From Desulfurellaceae bacterium (lineage in GTDB: Bacteria > Campylobacterota_A > Desulfurellia > JAGGSF01), in contig JAGMDW010000079.1 in assembly GCA_023128455.1 (NCBI GenBank), positions 1 through 21,648 on the forward strand: a stretch of DNA of 21,648 bases, in the 5' to 3' direction. The translations under genes were made by a program, and so were the position numbers. Within the stretch, counting starts at the first letter, position 1; each line of letters opens with the position of its first letter. This document shows positions 6,582-14,669 of this stretch, one piece after another. The notes below the pieces were generated by a model that saw only the letters and a list, made by a program, of their open reading frames with translations, had not been told where the DNA came from and made no database searches.

Positions 6582-9115
6582 ACTTTTGCTATCTTTTTCT
6601 CTCTGATAAATACCAGAAAAGTTTCCACTAAATAGGAGGGATACAAGGTGCGGAAGAGTTTTTTGTAACTGTGCATCTTCGCTCTGTGCTTATCTATGTT
6701 TTCTCTGCTGAAGGTTTCTGTTTTGTAGTCAAAGACAAGAATCTTTTTGCCTTCTATTACGCGATCAACAATGTATGTTTTATCTTTCATACAAACAGAT
6801 AGTTCATTTCTTCCGGATTGGGAGAAGATAAACTGCGCTATTTTGCCGTTTAAAAAATCTTCTATCGTTTTTCTTGCTTGTTTCCACAAATTATCTGAGA
6901 CAAATAAAAATCGGCTCTTTATTTTCTTTTCTATTTCATCCAATCTTCCAAAATCATCTTCTGTATTTATCATCTCTAAAAAGGCATGGATTATTTTCCC
7001 GAATAGACGAGTTTCTCTTTCGCCCAAAATTTCTTCCACCTTTTCCATACCACCCCACCATATCTTGTTCAGTGGTTCACAATAATTCTTTTCCTCTATT
7101 TTTTTAGCCTTAGACCATTTTTCTTTTATTCCATCTCTAAAGGGTATATTTATATACCTATTAATTTCGTTAAACCAGGTTTTACCTTTTTTCCCGTAAC
7201 CCGAGATATACAATTCATATTTGGCTCGGGTTAAAGCAACATACAGAATATTTAATTCCTCTTGAATACATTTTTCATTTTCTTCCTCAAATATTTCTTT
7301 TAGATTAGTAGGTAATTTCTCTCTCTCTTTCTTGGTATGCATCTTATATATGCCCCGAAATGTAAAATTGTCATCATAGGAAAAAATAAATTTATTCTTG
7401 CGTGGATCCAAACCCAAACTGAAGTCTGTCTCAGGCAGAATCACCGTATCAAATTCCAATCCCTTCGCCTTATGTATCGTTGAAAGCCTGATTGTCTTCC
7501 GGCGTTCTGGATGCTGGATATGAAACCTCTCTCTGTTTTCCTCTAAATATTGTAGGAATAACAAAAGCAACGGTGGATTTTCTCTTTCATAATCTGCTGC
7601 TATGTCTAAAAGCATAGCAATATTATCACTAACCGATTCCCCTGCTTGTTCCACAATTTTCAAAATCAATGCACTTAGAGAAATATGGTTAACCTTGGGG
7701 ATAAGAGACTCAATTTTTTTTGTACAAAGTCCATATTTGTAATATTCATCTTGTTGAGGTAAAAAATATAAAGCATTCATTATATTTCTTACCTCCGGCA
7801 CATCCAATAAAAACAATTTCCCTTCTGCAATATAAGGTATGTTTTGTTCGTCAAATATCTTACATATATCATTGATCATCTTAGTTGTTCTGGTTAATAT
7901 TGCCACTTCTTGTCTGAAATTGATAAGGTCCTTTGCTTTTTCCACAGTTTGATTTATAACCTCTTCTCTTGTTTCAAATCTGTTTACCTCTACATATCCT
8001 TCTTCATCTATTGCTGCTTCCTGAGATGCGTAATCATCAAGTAAACGGAGAAATAGGTTGTTTACAAAATTTACTATCCTCTTTGAACTTCTGTAATTTT
8101 TATCCAGGGAAATAGTTTTAATCTTTCCCTTAAACCTTCTCTCTACATGGTGGAATAGTCCTGCTTCCCCCCCTCTAAATCTATATATGGATTGCTTTGT
8201 ATCCCCCACATAAAATAGGCTTCCCTTTTCTTCCTTAGTGCCTATGCCCGATGTAATCTCTTCTACCAATGGTTCTAATATCTTCCATTGGATAACACTA
8301 ATATCTTGAAATTCATCAATCAAAAGATGCTTTACTCTTCCGTCTAAGCGAAAGTAAAAATAATCTTTATCTATACTCTTTTGAAAAAGGTTGTGAACCA
8401 AGACCTCCATATCGTGGAAGGTTACAATGTTCCTCTTTTGTTTCAATTCTTTCCATGAATGCAAAAAAGAAAAGAATGAAAAACACAAAGCATGAAGATA
8501 GGGATCAGAAGGAAATTCATGATATCGCTCTTTTATATCTATTTCCCTTAAGTACAACTCTTCCATCAGATCAAACAGGAATTTCTTAACATTCAAGCTA
8601 ACAGAATGATGAAAACCATACAGTCTTTCTATGGATTCCTGTAATATTTCATTCTTCTCCGCATTTTCGAACAGTGTATCTATTATTTCTCTCAAATATC
8701 TCTTTACTTCACTTTCCTCAACAATTCTGTATCCAGGCAATCTACCTGCCTCAAAGGGAAACAAACCTATAACGGAAGAAAAGAAACTGTGCACAGTAGA
8801 GATATTTAAAGAAAATCCACGTTTATATAAATCATTTAATATAAGTTGTATTTTACCTCTTGCTTTTTTCCTGTCATTATCCAAAACAGTTAATAGCTCA
8901 TCATCTTCCCCTCTTACAATATTTTCAATTCTTTCTCTAAGTTTCCTGCGAATATCACAGATAGCACTATTGGAAAATGTAATCACCAAAATTTCCTCAT
9001 ATCCCACACCTTTATAAAGTAAAGCAATAAGGCGAGAGATGAGGGAATATGTCTTCCCTGTACCAGCAGAAGCTAAAACGGCAATATTTTCTTCAGGATT
9101 ACACAAATCTACCAT
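6578..9115 (-). CDS. addA: AddA-type UvrD/RecB helicase-nuclease
   Basis: This 845-residue protein is a superfamily-1A helicase with a C-terminal RecB-type nuclease, the AddA subunit of a double-strand-break resection enzyme. Helicase motifs in order are Walker A ASAGTGKT (15-22), ITFSN, Walker B DEFQD (267-271), GDTKQSIYRFRGG, NYRSS, STIHKAKGLEFD and YVALTRAK. The nuclease has GKIIHAFLE (His710), VDRVIEG (Asp784) and FDYKT (Asp796, Lys798), so both activities look intact. It is much shorter than Bacillus AddA (about 1,230 residues) but in the range of compact homologues. The ATG overlaps the end of addB by 7 nt, consistent with coupled expression. The stop is convergent with sucD. Calling it AddA rather than a stand-alone UvrD-nuclease rests on the AddB-like partner next door. 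Confidence 0.9.
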   Translation of the reverse strand: MVDLCNPEENIAVLASAGTGKTYSLISRLIALLYKGVGYEEILVITFSNSAICDIRRKLRERIENIVRGEDDELLTVLDNDRKKARGKIQLILNDLYKRGFSLNISTVHSFFSSVIGLFPFEAGRLPGYRIVEESEVKRYLREIIDTLFENAEKNEILQESIERLYGFHHSVSLNVKKFLFDLMEELYLREIDIKERYHEFPSDPYLHALCFSFFSFLHSWKELKQKRNIVTFHDMEVLVHNLFQKSIDKDYFYFRLDGRVKHLLIDEFQDISVIQWKILEPLVEEITSGIGTKEEKGSLFYVGDTKQSIYRFRGGEAGLFHHVERRFKGKIKTISLDKNYRSSKRIVNFVNNLFLRLLDDYASQEAAIDEEGYVEVNRFETREEVINQTVEKAKDLINFRQEVAILTRTTKMINDICKIFDEQNIPYIAEGKLFLLDVPEVRNIMNALYFLPQQDEYYKYGLCTKKIESLIPKVNHISLSALILKIVEQAGESVSDNIAMLLDIAADYERENPPLLLLFLQYLEENRERFHIQHPERRKTIRLSTIHKAKGLEFDTVILPETDFSLGLDPRKNKFIFSYDDNFTFRGIYKMHTKKEREKLPTNLKEIFEEENEKCIQEELNILYVALTRAKYELYISGYGKKGKTWFNEINRYINIPFRDGIKEKWSKAKKIEEKNYCEPLNKIWWGGMEKVEEILGERETRLFGKIIHAFLEMINTEDDFGRLDEIEKKIKSRFLFVSDNLWKQARKTIEDFLNGKIAQFIFSQSGRNELSVCMKDKTYIVDRVIEGKKILVFDYKTETFSRENIDKHRAKMHSYKKLFRTLYPSYLVETFLVFIREKKIAKV

Positions 9116-11757
9116 TTAAGCCATCTCTTACAAATTGTTTTATAAAAGCACATATTGCATTTTTCCTCCTGCTCTGTAAAATAAAAAGGGCAATCTTCAT
9201 CTAAGATAAGAGCAAATATCTCATCCAATTCGTCCTGGAATTTTTTTATATCTATCTTTTCTGCCTTTAAACAAAAATCCTTCTTCAGGTCGTAAAATCC
9301 CAATTGCACAATATTTTCCGCCTTTGTATATCCCGTTTTATCTAAAAGCAATGCATAGAACGGCAACTGAACATTCACAAGTTCATTCTTCTTTTTTATA
9401 TAAGTTTTTTTTATATATCCTGTCTTGTAATCCAAAATAGCATATTCCCCATCTCTTACATCTATGCGATCTATTATTCCCTTTATCTTTATCAAGGTAT
9501 CATTTTTTAGTCGATATTCAGCTTTTCTCCTCATCTCCAGTTCTTTTATCTTCCATCCTTCGTTGAATCGCTTTTCTTCCTCACTAAAAAAGTTTTCAAA
9601 CTTTTTAATATACATTTTCATTCGCCATTCATCGTAAAATGTAGCGGCTTTTGAGAGCAATTCTTTTTCAAACAGTTGTTTTAACTCAGACCACGACTTA
9701 CCTTTTTGATAAATCTTTTTCAAAGCATCATGTACAATAACCCCATAATCTACCGCTTCCATCTCCCCCTTCCATTTTCGTGGTTCAGGGATGCCCATCA
9801 CATTCTTTAGATAGAATTTATAGGGACAAAAGAGAAAATCATTTATAGAGGTAGCAGAATAATTGATATTTAACAATTTTTCACGAAAATCTTTCTTTCT
9901 TGGCAATGTTAATTCTTTTTTTGTATTGACGCTTTTCTGAACAACTGCCTGATAGAAAAGAATTTTGGCATCTATCTTCTTAGACTGAAATGGATACAAA
10001 AAGCGACTCTCTTCCTGTCCCTTTTTTTCATCTACCCGAGAGGCAAAATAAACATAAGGATGGGCTTTTGAAAGTTCATCAAAATAACACGCAAATAAAG
10101 CTTCTCTATCATCTGCTGTGGGAAGACCCACCCGCTTTCTAATATAGGTGTTGAGAAAGTATTCTTTTTCACTCTTTTTTGGAAACACACCCTCCGTCAA
10201 TGAAGGAACGATTGTCGCTTTAAAATCTATGCCTCTTGCTTCCAGCACACCGAGCAGCTGTATGCCGTTTCCCCTTTCTCCATAAAGAGAAATGCGCTTT
10301 TCATTACCCAAACTCAAAAATAGATGAACAATAGAATGAAAATCAGACAAATGGAACATTTGCTGACAACTGTCCTGCAGTTGATCAGACAAATTACAGA
10401 TTTTACTAGAAAAATCCATTTCATCTAAAATCTCATGATAGGCGTCTCTTTCATAAATATTGATAGACTCTCTACTATATTTATCCAGAATATGTTTCAA
10501 TTTTTGGCAAAATGTCTCTATTTTATTTGTATCACACAGAGAAAAGATCTCTCTTAAAGATGTTTCTATCTCCTCACACCCTTCTATATGCTCGGTAAAT
10601 ATGTCAAATCTCACCTTTTTCTCATTTTCTATATTTTCTTCCACTTTTTTGGCATACTCATTCATCATTTTTAAAAAAGGATGCCTCAAAAAAGACAAGA
10701 ACTCAGCACAATAAAAATCAGCTTCTCTAACATCGCATAGACTTTTTACAAATACATAACTCAACGATGTCTTAAAGGGCAAACCAGAGGAATAGTTGTA
10801 AGGAATACCCATCTTCTCTAAAAATGAGACAAGAGGCATAGCCAAGGATTCATCGGGTAAAATGACGGCAATTTCATTTAGGGGAATGTTCTTCTTGTCT
10901 GTTCTTTCTATTGCCTTTATGACAAATGCTATTTCTTCCATCGTGTTTTGACATTGAAAAACCTCCACCTCAGGTAAAATTTGCGGATAATAAGATAGTT
11001 TTATAGTTTCATCAAACTTTAATCCTTCAATATTTTTGTACACAAAATCGTTTTCTTTCCACGAGATTATCCAGTCCACAGTAAATAATCTGGAAAGGGT
11101 ACTTACTATCTTTTTTTCCTTCTTTGTTATAGCCAGAAAACCAGAAAAATACAATTTACTCAAAGGTAAAACAGGCGATGTAGATACAAATTCCTCTACC
11201 TTTTTTAATCTTTCTGCATCATCCAGAAAACCATTTACCTTTAATATCTTTTTGTAAGAAACAAATACATCCTGCAAAATATCTATATGCTTTTCATAAT
11301 CGCTGTACAAAGCTTCTTTCTTCAGATCATCAAAATTTATCTCTTCTTTTTCCAACTCTTGGAAAAAACTCCCCAATTTTCCACCGATAGTTACAAATTT
11401 TAAAAAATCTTCCCATAGCTCCTTACTTTCATTTAGATCTTCTAATTCTTTTCTATAATTTTTCAGTGCATTCCACAGAAGGAGGTTTAAAGTAGACTTT
11501 CCAGGAGATACTCTTTCTTCACCTTTATTGAATAGCAGCCAATCGTAAAACTCTACGATGGAAAATGACCTCGGAGGAATAAATACACCATCTATTTTTT
11601 TCAACAACCTTTTCTTAAAGTAATAAGCACTTCTCTTTGAAGGAAAAACACAGCAGAGAGAAGAAAAATCGGGCAAAAAACTCTCATTTTCTTTTAGAAA
11701 ATAGTCCACTGCTGTTTTCAGAAAGGGTTGTTTAATGGGAATTTTTATCAATTTCAT
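9109..11757 (-). CDS. addB: AddB-type nuclease subunit with iron-sulfur PD-(D/E)XK domain
   Basis: The 882-residue protein pairs an inactive-looking helicase-like region with a C-terminal nuclease. The N-terminus reads CCVFPSKRSAYYFKKRL where Bacillus AddB has a Walker A loop, so no ATP site is visible. This resembles the alphaproteobacterial and Bacteroidetes-style AddB. The middle keeps the UvrD-like segments AVILPDESLAMPLVSFLEKMGIPYN, LLGVLEARGIDFKATIVPSLTEGVFP and FASRVDEKKGQEESRFL. The nuclease shows IIDRID (Asp763, Asp766) and ILDYKTG (Asp776, Lys778). Four cysteines, Cys644 in FCPYKFY and Cys867, Cys870 and Cys876 at the end, match the [4Fe-4S] pin known in AddB. No clear ribosome-binding site precedes the ATG. 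It follows the repeat-protein gene by 19 nt, so translation may depend on the upstream gene. Confidence 0.87.
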   Translation of the reverse strand: MKLIKIPIKQPFLKTAVDYFLKENESFLPDFSSLCCVFPSKRSAYYFKKRLLKKIDGVFIPPRSFSIVEFYDWLLFNKGEERVSPGKSTLNLLLWNALKNYRKELEDLNESKELWEDFLKFVTIGGKLGSFFQELEKEEINFDDLKKEALYSDYEKHIDILQDVFVSYKKILKVNGFLDDAERLKKVEEFVSTSPVLPLSKLYFSGFLAITKKEKKIVSTLSRLFTVDWIISWKENDFVYKNIEGLKFDETIKLSYYPQILPEVEVFQCQNTMEEIAFVIKAIERTDKKNIPLNEIAVILPDESLAMPLVSFLEKMGIPYNYSSGLPFKTSLSYVFVKSLCDVREADFYCAEFLSFLRHPFLKMMNEYAKKVEENIENEKKVRFDIFTEHIEGCEEIETSLREIFSLCDTNKIETFCQKLKHILDKYSRESINIYERDAYHEILDEMDFSSKICNLSDQLQDSCQQMFHLSDFHSIVHLFLSLGNEKRISLYGERGNGIQLLGVLEARGIDFKATIVPSLTEGVFPKKSEKEYFLNTYIRKRVGLPTADDREALFACYFDELSKAHPYVYFASRVDEKKGQEESRFLYPFQSKKIDAKILFYQAVVQKSVNTKKELTLPRKKDFREKLLNINYSATSINDFLFCPYKFYLKNVMGIPEPRKWKGEMEAVDYGVIVHDALKKIYQKGKSWSELKQLFEKELLSKAATFYDEWRMKMYIKKFENFFSEEEKRFNEGWKIKELEMRRKAEYRLKNDTLIKIKGIIDRIDVRDGEYAILDYKTGYIKKTYIKKKNELVNVQLPFYALLLDKTGYTKAENIVQLGFYDLKKDFCLKAEKIDIKKFQDELDEIFALILDEDCPFYFTEQEEKCNMCFYKTICKRWLKW

Positions 11758-11776
11758 ATTTAGTTATAGATGGATT

Positions 11777-12319
11777 TTAATAATCGTCAAAGCACAGAAT
11801 AGATTCATATCCTTCATCAATACAAGCCTTTCTTAAGCTATCTATTGCTTCTTTAGAGGCTCCTAAATAAACCAATTTTAGTGCATCTAAAATAAACCCT
11901 TTGTCTATGCAAACTTTCATTAGAGCATCTACCTCCTCCGTTGAAAGCTTTCTTTTTCTCATTTTAAGTACTTCTAAGACCTCTGTGACCCATCCGTTTC
12001 TGATACAGTCTTTTATTAACAGTTCATGCTTTTCCTTTGATGTTCCCAGCTTGGCTGCATCTATGGCTGCCCCAATCCATCCTTTGCCTCTATAAAAATC
12101 CACTATGGGGTTAATTTTCTTTAATGGAATATTTAAGATTTTCATTACACTGCGGATTTCTTCAACATGTCCGGCGTTGATGTAAGCCATTATTAAGAAA
12201 ATCCTCATTTTTTTTGAAGCCCCCAACTTGGCTTTCCTTAAAGCCTGGTCGAGATCATTTCTTTCTATATAGGCTTTTACCAGCGAATCAATCTTTTCTG
12301 TTTTATTTAATATTTCCAT
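11777..12319 (-). CDS. Alpha-helical repeat protein of unknown function (about six 30-residue repeats)
   Basis: I do not recognise a named family. The 180-residue protein is almost wholly repeats of about 30 residues starting near residues 12, 41, 71, 100, 131 and 161. Each begins with a hydrophobic helix such as LVKAYIERND, LIKDCIRNGW or LMKVCIDKGF, and continues with a second helix such as LDQALRKAK. Repeats 1, 3 and 5 end in a loop LGASKK, LGTSKE or LGASKE, while 2 and 4 end differently, so the true unit may be a 60-residue pair. The pattern recalls TPR/PPR-like helical hairpins, which usually bind protein or RNA; no signal peptide or enzyme motif is seen. I prefer ATG 12319: AAGGAG lies 9 nt before it, and a good promoter would start transcription near 12342, downstream of the alternative ATG at 12346. 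It leads the operon with addB and addA. Confidence 0.72.
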   Translation of the reverse strand: MEILNKTEKIDSLVKAYIERNDLDQALRKAKLGASKKMRIFLIMAYINAGHVEEIRSVMKILNIPLKKINPIVDFYRGKGWIGAAIDAAKLGTSKEKHELLIKDCIRNGWVTEVLEVLKMRKRKLSTEEVDALMKVCIDKGFILDALKLVYLGASKEAIDSLRKACIDEGYESILCFDDY

Positions 12320-12348
12320 CTTAATCATCTCCTTACATTCCTCCATTT

Positions 12349-12376
12349 ATCATAGTTCTTTTCTCATATTGGTCAA
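12349..12376 (-). promoter_or_regulatory. Sigma70-like promoter for the repeat protein-addB-addA operon
   Basis: On the minus strand TTGACC (12376-12371) and TATGAT (12354-12349) are separated by 16 nt, each one mismatch from consensus. Transcription would begin around 12342. This lies inside the ATG-12346 version of the downstream gene and so supports ATG 12319 as its start. Confidence 0.6.
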
Positions 12377-12470
12377 TAGACTGTGACATGACCGCTAAAG
12401 ATGTTCAATATTTCATTTTCTCCTTTTAATACAGATACTTTTTAAATAGTAACCACCTTGTTTTTTTATG

Positions 12471-12498
12471 TTGACTTCAGCCCTAATCTAAATATAAT
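12471..12498 (+). promoter_or_regulatory. Strong sigma70-like promoter of the XRE-cupin regulator
   Basis: TTGACT (12471-12476) and a perfect TATAAT (12493-12498) are spaced by 16 nt. The expected start near 12505 gives a leader of about 75 nt that contains the palindrome at 12527-12542. This is among the best promoter matches in the window. Confidence 0.7.
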
Positions 12499-12526
12499 TT
12501 AAGAAGTTAATTTATTTAACAATGGG

Positions 12527-12542
12527 TATGTTTGTAAACATA
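12527..12542. promoter_or_regulatory. Palindromic probable operator, TATGTTTGTAAACATA
   Basis: Two perfect 7-bp half-sites, TATGTTT and AAACATA, flank a GT centre. The site lies about 22 nt downstream of the predicted transcription start and 38 nt before the regulator's ATG, where a bound dimer could block elongation. The natural candidate ligand is the HTH protein encoded next to it (autoregulation), which is inferred from position. Confidence 0.5.
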
Positions 12543-12580
12543 TACTTAGAATTTAAACAAGCTGAATGGGGGTAAAGATT

Positions 12581-13123
12581 ATGGAAATGTGTGAAAAAAT
12601 TAAGTCTTTGAGAAAGAAAAAGGGTTATACTTTAAAGGTTTTAGCAGATAAAGTAGGATGTACAGATGCTTATATCTCTCAGATAGAAACAGGCAAAGCA
12701 GTTCCCTCTATTTCTATTCTTAGAAAATTAGCAGAATCCTTAGGTGAGAATATGAGAAACCTAATATGTGAGGAACGATGGGAAGATAGGATGTTTCTCA
12801 CTGCAAAAGAAAGAACAAAGATCATCTATCCGGGGAGTAAGATAAGAGCAGAGTTACTAGTTAGCAAGTTTAGCAACAAAGCCATGGAACCTTTGTATAA
12901 GGTGATACCAGTTGGCGAGAGCAGTAAGGGAATACATCAACATGAAGGAGAAGAATTCGGTTATATACTGAAGGGTAGCTTGGAATTATGTGTGGAAGAC
13001 CAAAAAAAGGTACTTCATAAAGGAGATAGTTTTTACTTCAATGCACATAAACCGCATTCCTATAAGAATGTCGGAGATGAAGATGTAGAAACGATTTGGG
13101 TTGTTGTGCCACCTGTATTATAA
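12581..13123 (+). CDS. XRE-family transcriptional regulator with C-terminal cupin sensor domain
   Basis: The 180-residue protein joins an N-terminal helix-turn-helix of the XRE/Cro type (about residues 6-61, with LADKVGCTDAYISQIETGKAVPSISILRKLAESL) to a C-terminal cupin_2 barrel (about 106-178). The cupin keeps likely metal ligands His119 and His121 (GIHQHEGEEF), Glu125 and His159 (HKPHSYKN). Relatives of this layout, such as PuuR-like regulators, sense small metabolites or metal through the barrel. The ligand here is unknown. I choose ATG 12581 because GGGGGT (12568-12573) lies 7 nt upstream; ATG 12566, in frame, has no ribosome-binding site. A strong promoter and a palindrome precede it. 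No obvious target gene is co-transcribed; the divergent repeat protein-addBA operon shares the intergenic region. The 3' end overlaps convergent rsmG by 6 nt. Confidence 0.88.
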   Translation: MEMCEKIKSLRKKKGYTLKVLADKVGCTDAYISQIETGKAVPSISILRKLAESLGENMRNLICEERWEDRMFLTAKERTKIIYPGSKIRAELLVSKFSNKAMEPLYKVIPVGESSKGIHQHEGEEFGYILKGSLELCVEDQKKVLHKGDSFYFNAHKPHSYKNVGDEDVETIWVVVPPVL

Positions 13124-13717
13124 CTGGTAAACATTTAAGACATGCTGACAAAATGGTAACTTACATGCAAGCTTCAGTCCATGTAATGGTAAAGAAGAGG
13201 TAGTTGTAAAATGAAAGAAATAGCCGTTGCAAATTTCTCTTATCTTCTTCAAAAGTAAGGGGGCAATAGATACAGCCCTCAAGCTTACATAATCGTAAAG
13301 AAAACTAAATTTCATCCTTTCAAATCTCTCGTTCCTTATATCACAAGAAAGTTTAAGCGTTGCGCATACAAACCGAAGAAAGGCAGCTTTTTTCCCGTTT
13401 GATTCTACAAGTGTAACATGCATATCAGGTTCATATATCTTGGCAGCTAACCCCGGAAAACCTGCCCCAGAACCAACATCTAACAGTTTTCCTCTATCTT
13501 CATCTTTTATTACTTTAAATAACAAGAGTGATTCACACAACTGATATTTGACTAAATTTTCAAAGGAAGCAGAAAAAAGATTTATCTTTCTGTTCCATTT
13601 AAAAAGTAGCTGCATATACAACCAGAAGTTATCTACATTTTTTTCTTCTATGTCAATTTCATAAAGGCAATTTCTAAACAACTCTGTAAATTTTTCTTCA
13701 CTTAAGATTTCCGACAT
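13118..13717 (-). CDS. rsmG: 16S rRNA (guanine-527-N7)-methyltransferase RsmG (GidB)
   Basis: RsmG methylates N7 of G527 in 16S rRNA using S-adenosylmethionine. The 199-residue protein shows the family segments FNR-like FKWNRKINLFSA (39-50), the SAM-binding loop LLDVGSGAGFPGLAAKI (78-94, glycines 82, 84 and 86), TLVESNGKKAAFLRFV, and YVSLRAVS, equivalent to the 'TSRAVA' stretch. It is a little shorter than usual, and its last 45 residues, after KKIREICNGYF, match the family poorly. The gene is 16 nt downstream of purU on the same strand and is the last of the origin-type cluster. mnmG, often placed between mnmE and rsmG, is absent here. Its 3' end overlaps the cupin regulator on the other strand. 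Confidence 0.87.
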   Translation of the reverse strand: MSEILSEEKFTELFRNCLYEIDIEEKNVDNFWLYMQLLFKWNRKINLFSASFENLVKYQLCESLLLFKVIKDEDRGKLLDVGSGAGFPGLAAKIYEPDMHVTLVESNGKKAAFLRFVCATLKLSCDIRNERFERMKFSFLYDYVSLRAVSIAPLLLKKIREICNGYFFHFTTTSSLPLHGLKLACKLPFCQHVLNVYQL

Positions 13718-13733
13718 AAAATGATTCTCTTAA

Positions 13734-14600
13734 TCAACTGCTAAAAACAATGGTCTTGTTTCCATACACCAAGATTCTATTTTCCAGATGTAGCTTTATT
13801 GCTCGAGAAAACACTATCTTTTCTATGTCCCTACCTTTGTAAATTAAGTCCTCTATAGAATCTCTATGCGTAACCCGAATTACATCCTGTTCAATGATCG
13901 GCCCAGCATCAAGTTCGCCAGTTACATAATGGCTGGTAGCCCCAATGACTTTCACTCCTCTTTCCCTGGCCTGACGATAAGGATGAGAACCTGCAAAGGC
14001 AGGTAAAAATGAGTGATGAATGTTGATAATACAGCTTGGATAGTGGGAAATAAATTGTGGAGTTAAGATTTGCATATAGCGTGCGAGTACAATTAAATCT
14101 ATATTGTGTTCTTTAAGAAGAGCCAACTCCTTTTTTTCCACTGTCATCTTTGTTTGTGAATTAATTGGAAATACATAAAAGGGAATTCCAAAGGTTTTTG
14201 CGATTGGACTTAAATCTGGATGATTGCCAATAATTAACTTAATATTGGTTACAAACTCACCTGCACCATGCCGCAAAAGAATTTCATACAAGCAATGAGA
14301 TGCTTTTGAAACAAAGATAGCCATGTTGGGTACATCATCTGTAAAATATAGTTGCCAATCTACTTGAAAACTTCGAGCCAAAGAACCAAATGCCTTTGAC
14401 ATCTCTTGTCTTTCTAAATCAAAACCATTCATCTCCCATTCAATCCGCATAAAAAATTGCCCTTTTTCTGTATCCGTGTATTGATCAGCATGGACAATAT
14501 TTCCCTTATGCTCATAAATAAACTGAGAAACTGAGGCTACAATGCCCCTTCTATCAGGACAAGAAAGCAACAGAACAGCATGATTTCGTAATGAATTCAT
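13734..14600 (-). CDS. purU: Formyltetrahydrofolate deformylase (PurU)
   Basis: PurU hydrolyses 10-formyltetrahydrofolate to formate and tetrahydrofolate, balancing one-carbon pools and feeding formate to purine synthesis. The 288-residue protein has an N-terminal ACT domain (about 6-80, starting VLLLSCPDRRGIVASVSQFI) that can bind a regulator such as glycine or methionine in known enzymes. The formyltransferase-fold catalytic domain follows. Catalytic residues are Asn193 and His195 in INIHHSFLPAFAGSHPY and Asp231 in TGELDAGPIIEQD. Length matches E. coli PurU (280). It lies between mnmE and rsmG with its own candidate promoter. This is an unusual member of an origin-type cluster and probably an insertion into it. 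Confidence 0.93.
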   Translation of the reverse strand: MNSLRNHAVLLLSCPDRRGIVASVSQFIYEHKGNIVHADQYTDTEKGQFFMRIEWEMNGFDLERQEMSKAFGSLARSFQVDWQLYFTDDVPNMAIFVSKASHCLYEILLRHGAGEFVTNIKLIIGNHPDLSPIAKTFGIPFYVFPINSQTKMTVEKKELALLKEHNIDLIVLARYMQILTPQFISHYPSCIINIHHSFLPAFAGSHPYRQARERGVKVIGATSHYVTGELDAGPIIEQDVIRVTHRDSIEDLIYKGRDIEKIVFSRAIKLHLENRILVYGNKTIVFSS

Positions 14601-14629
14601 TTTACCACTCTACTTTAATATTTTAGAGC

Positions 14630-14658
14630 ATCATGCCATGAAACAGACTTTAGGTCAA
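14630..14658 (-). promoter_or_regulatory. Candidate promoter for purU-rsmG
   Basis: On the minus strand TTGACC (14658-14653) and CATGAT (14635-14630) are spaced by 17 nt. The -10 is preceded by TGG, an extended -10 feature. Transcription would start near 14623 and give a short leader before the purU ATG at 14600. Confidence 0.45.
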
Positions 14659-14669
14659 CACTTACAACA

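Noticed and set aside
8631..9017. Plus-strand frames inside addA (also 6747-7085)
   Set aside because: They run antisense to helicase and nuclease motifs and show no start signals.
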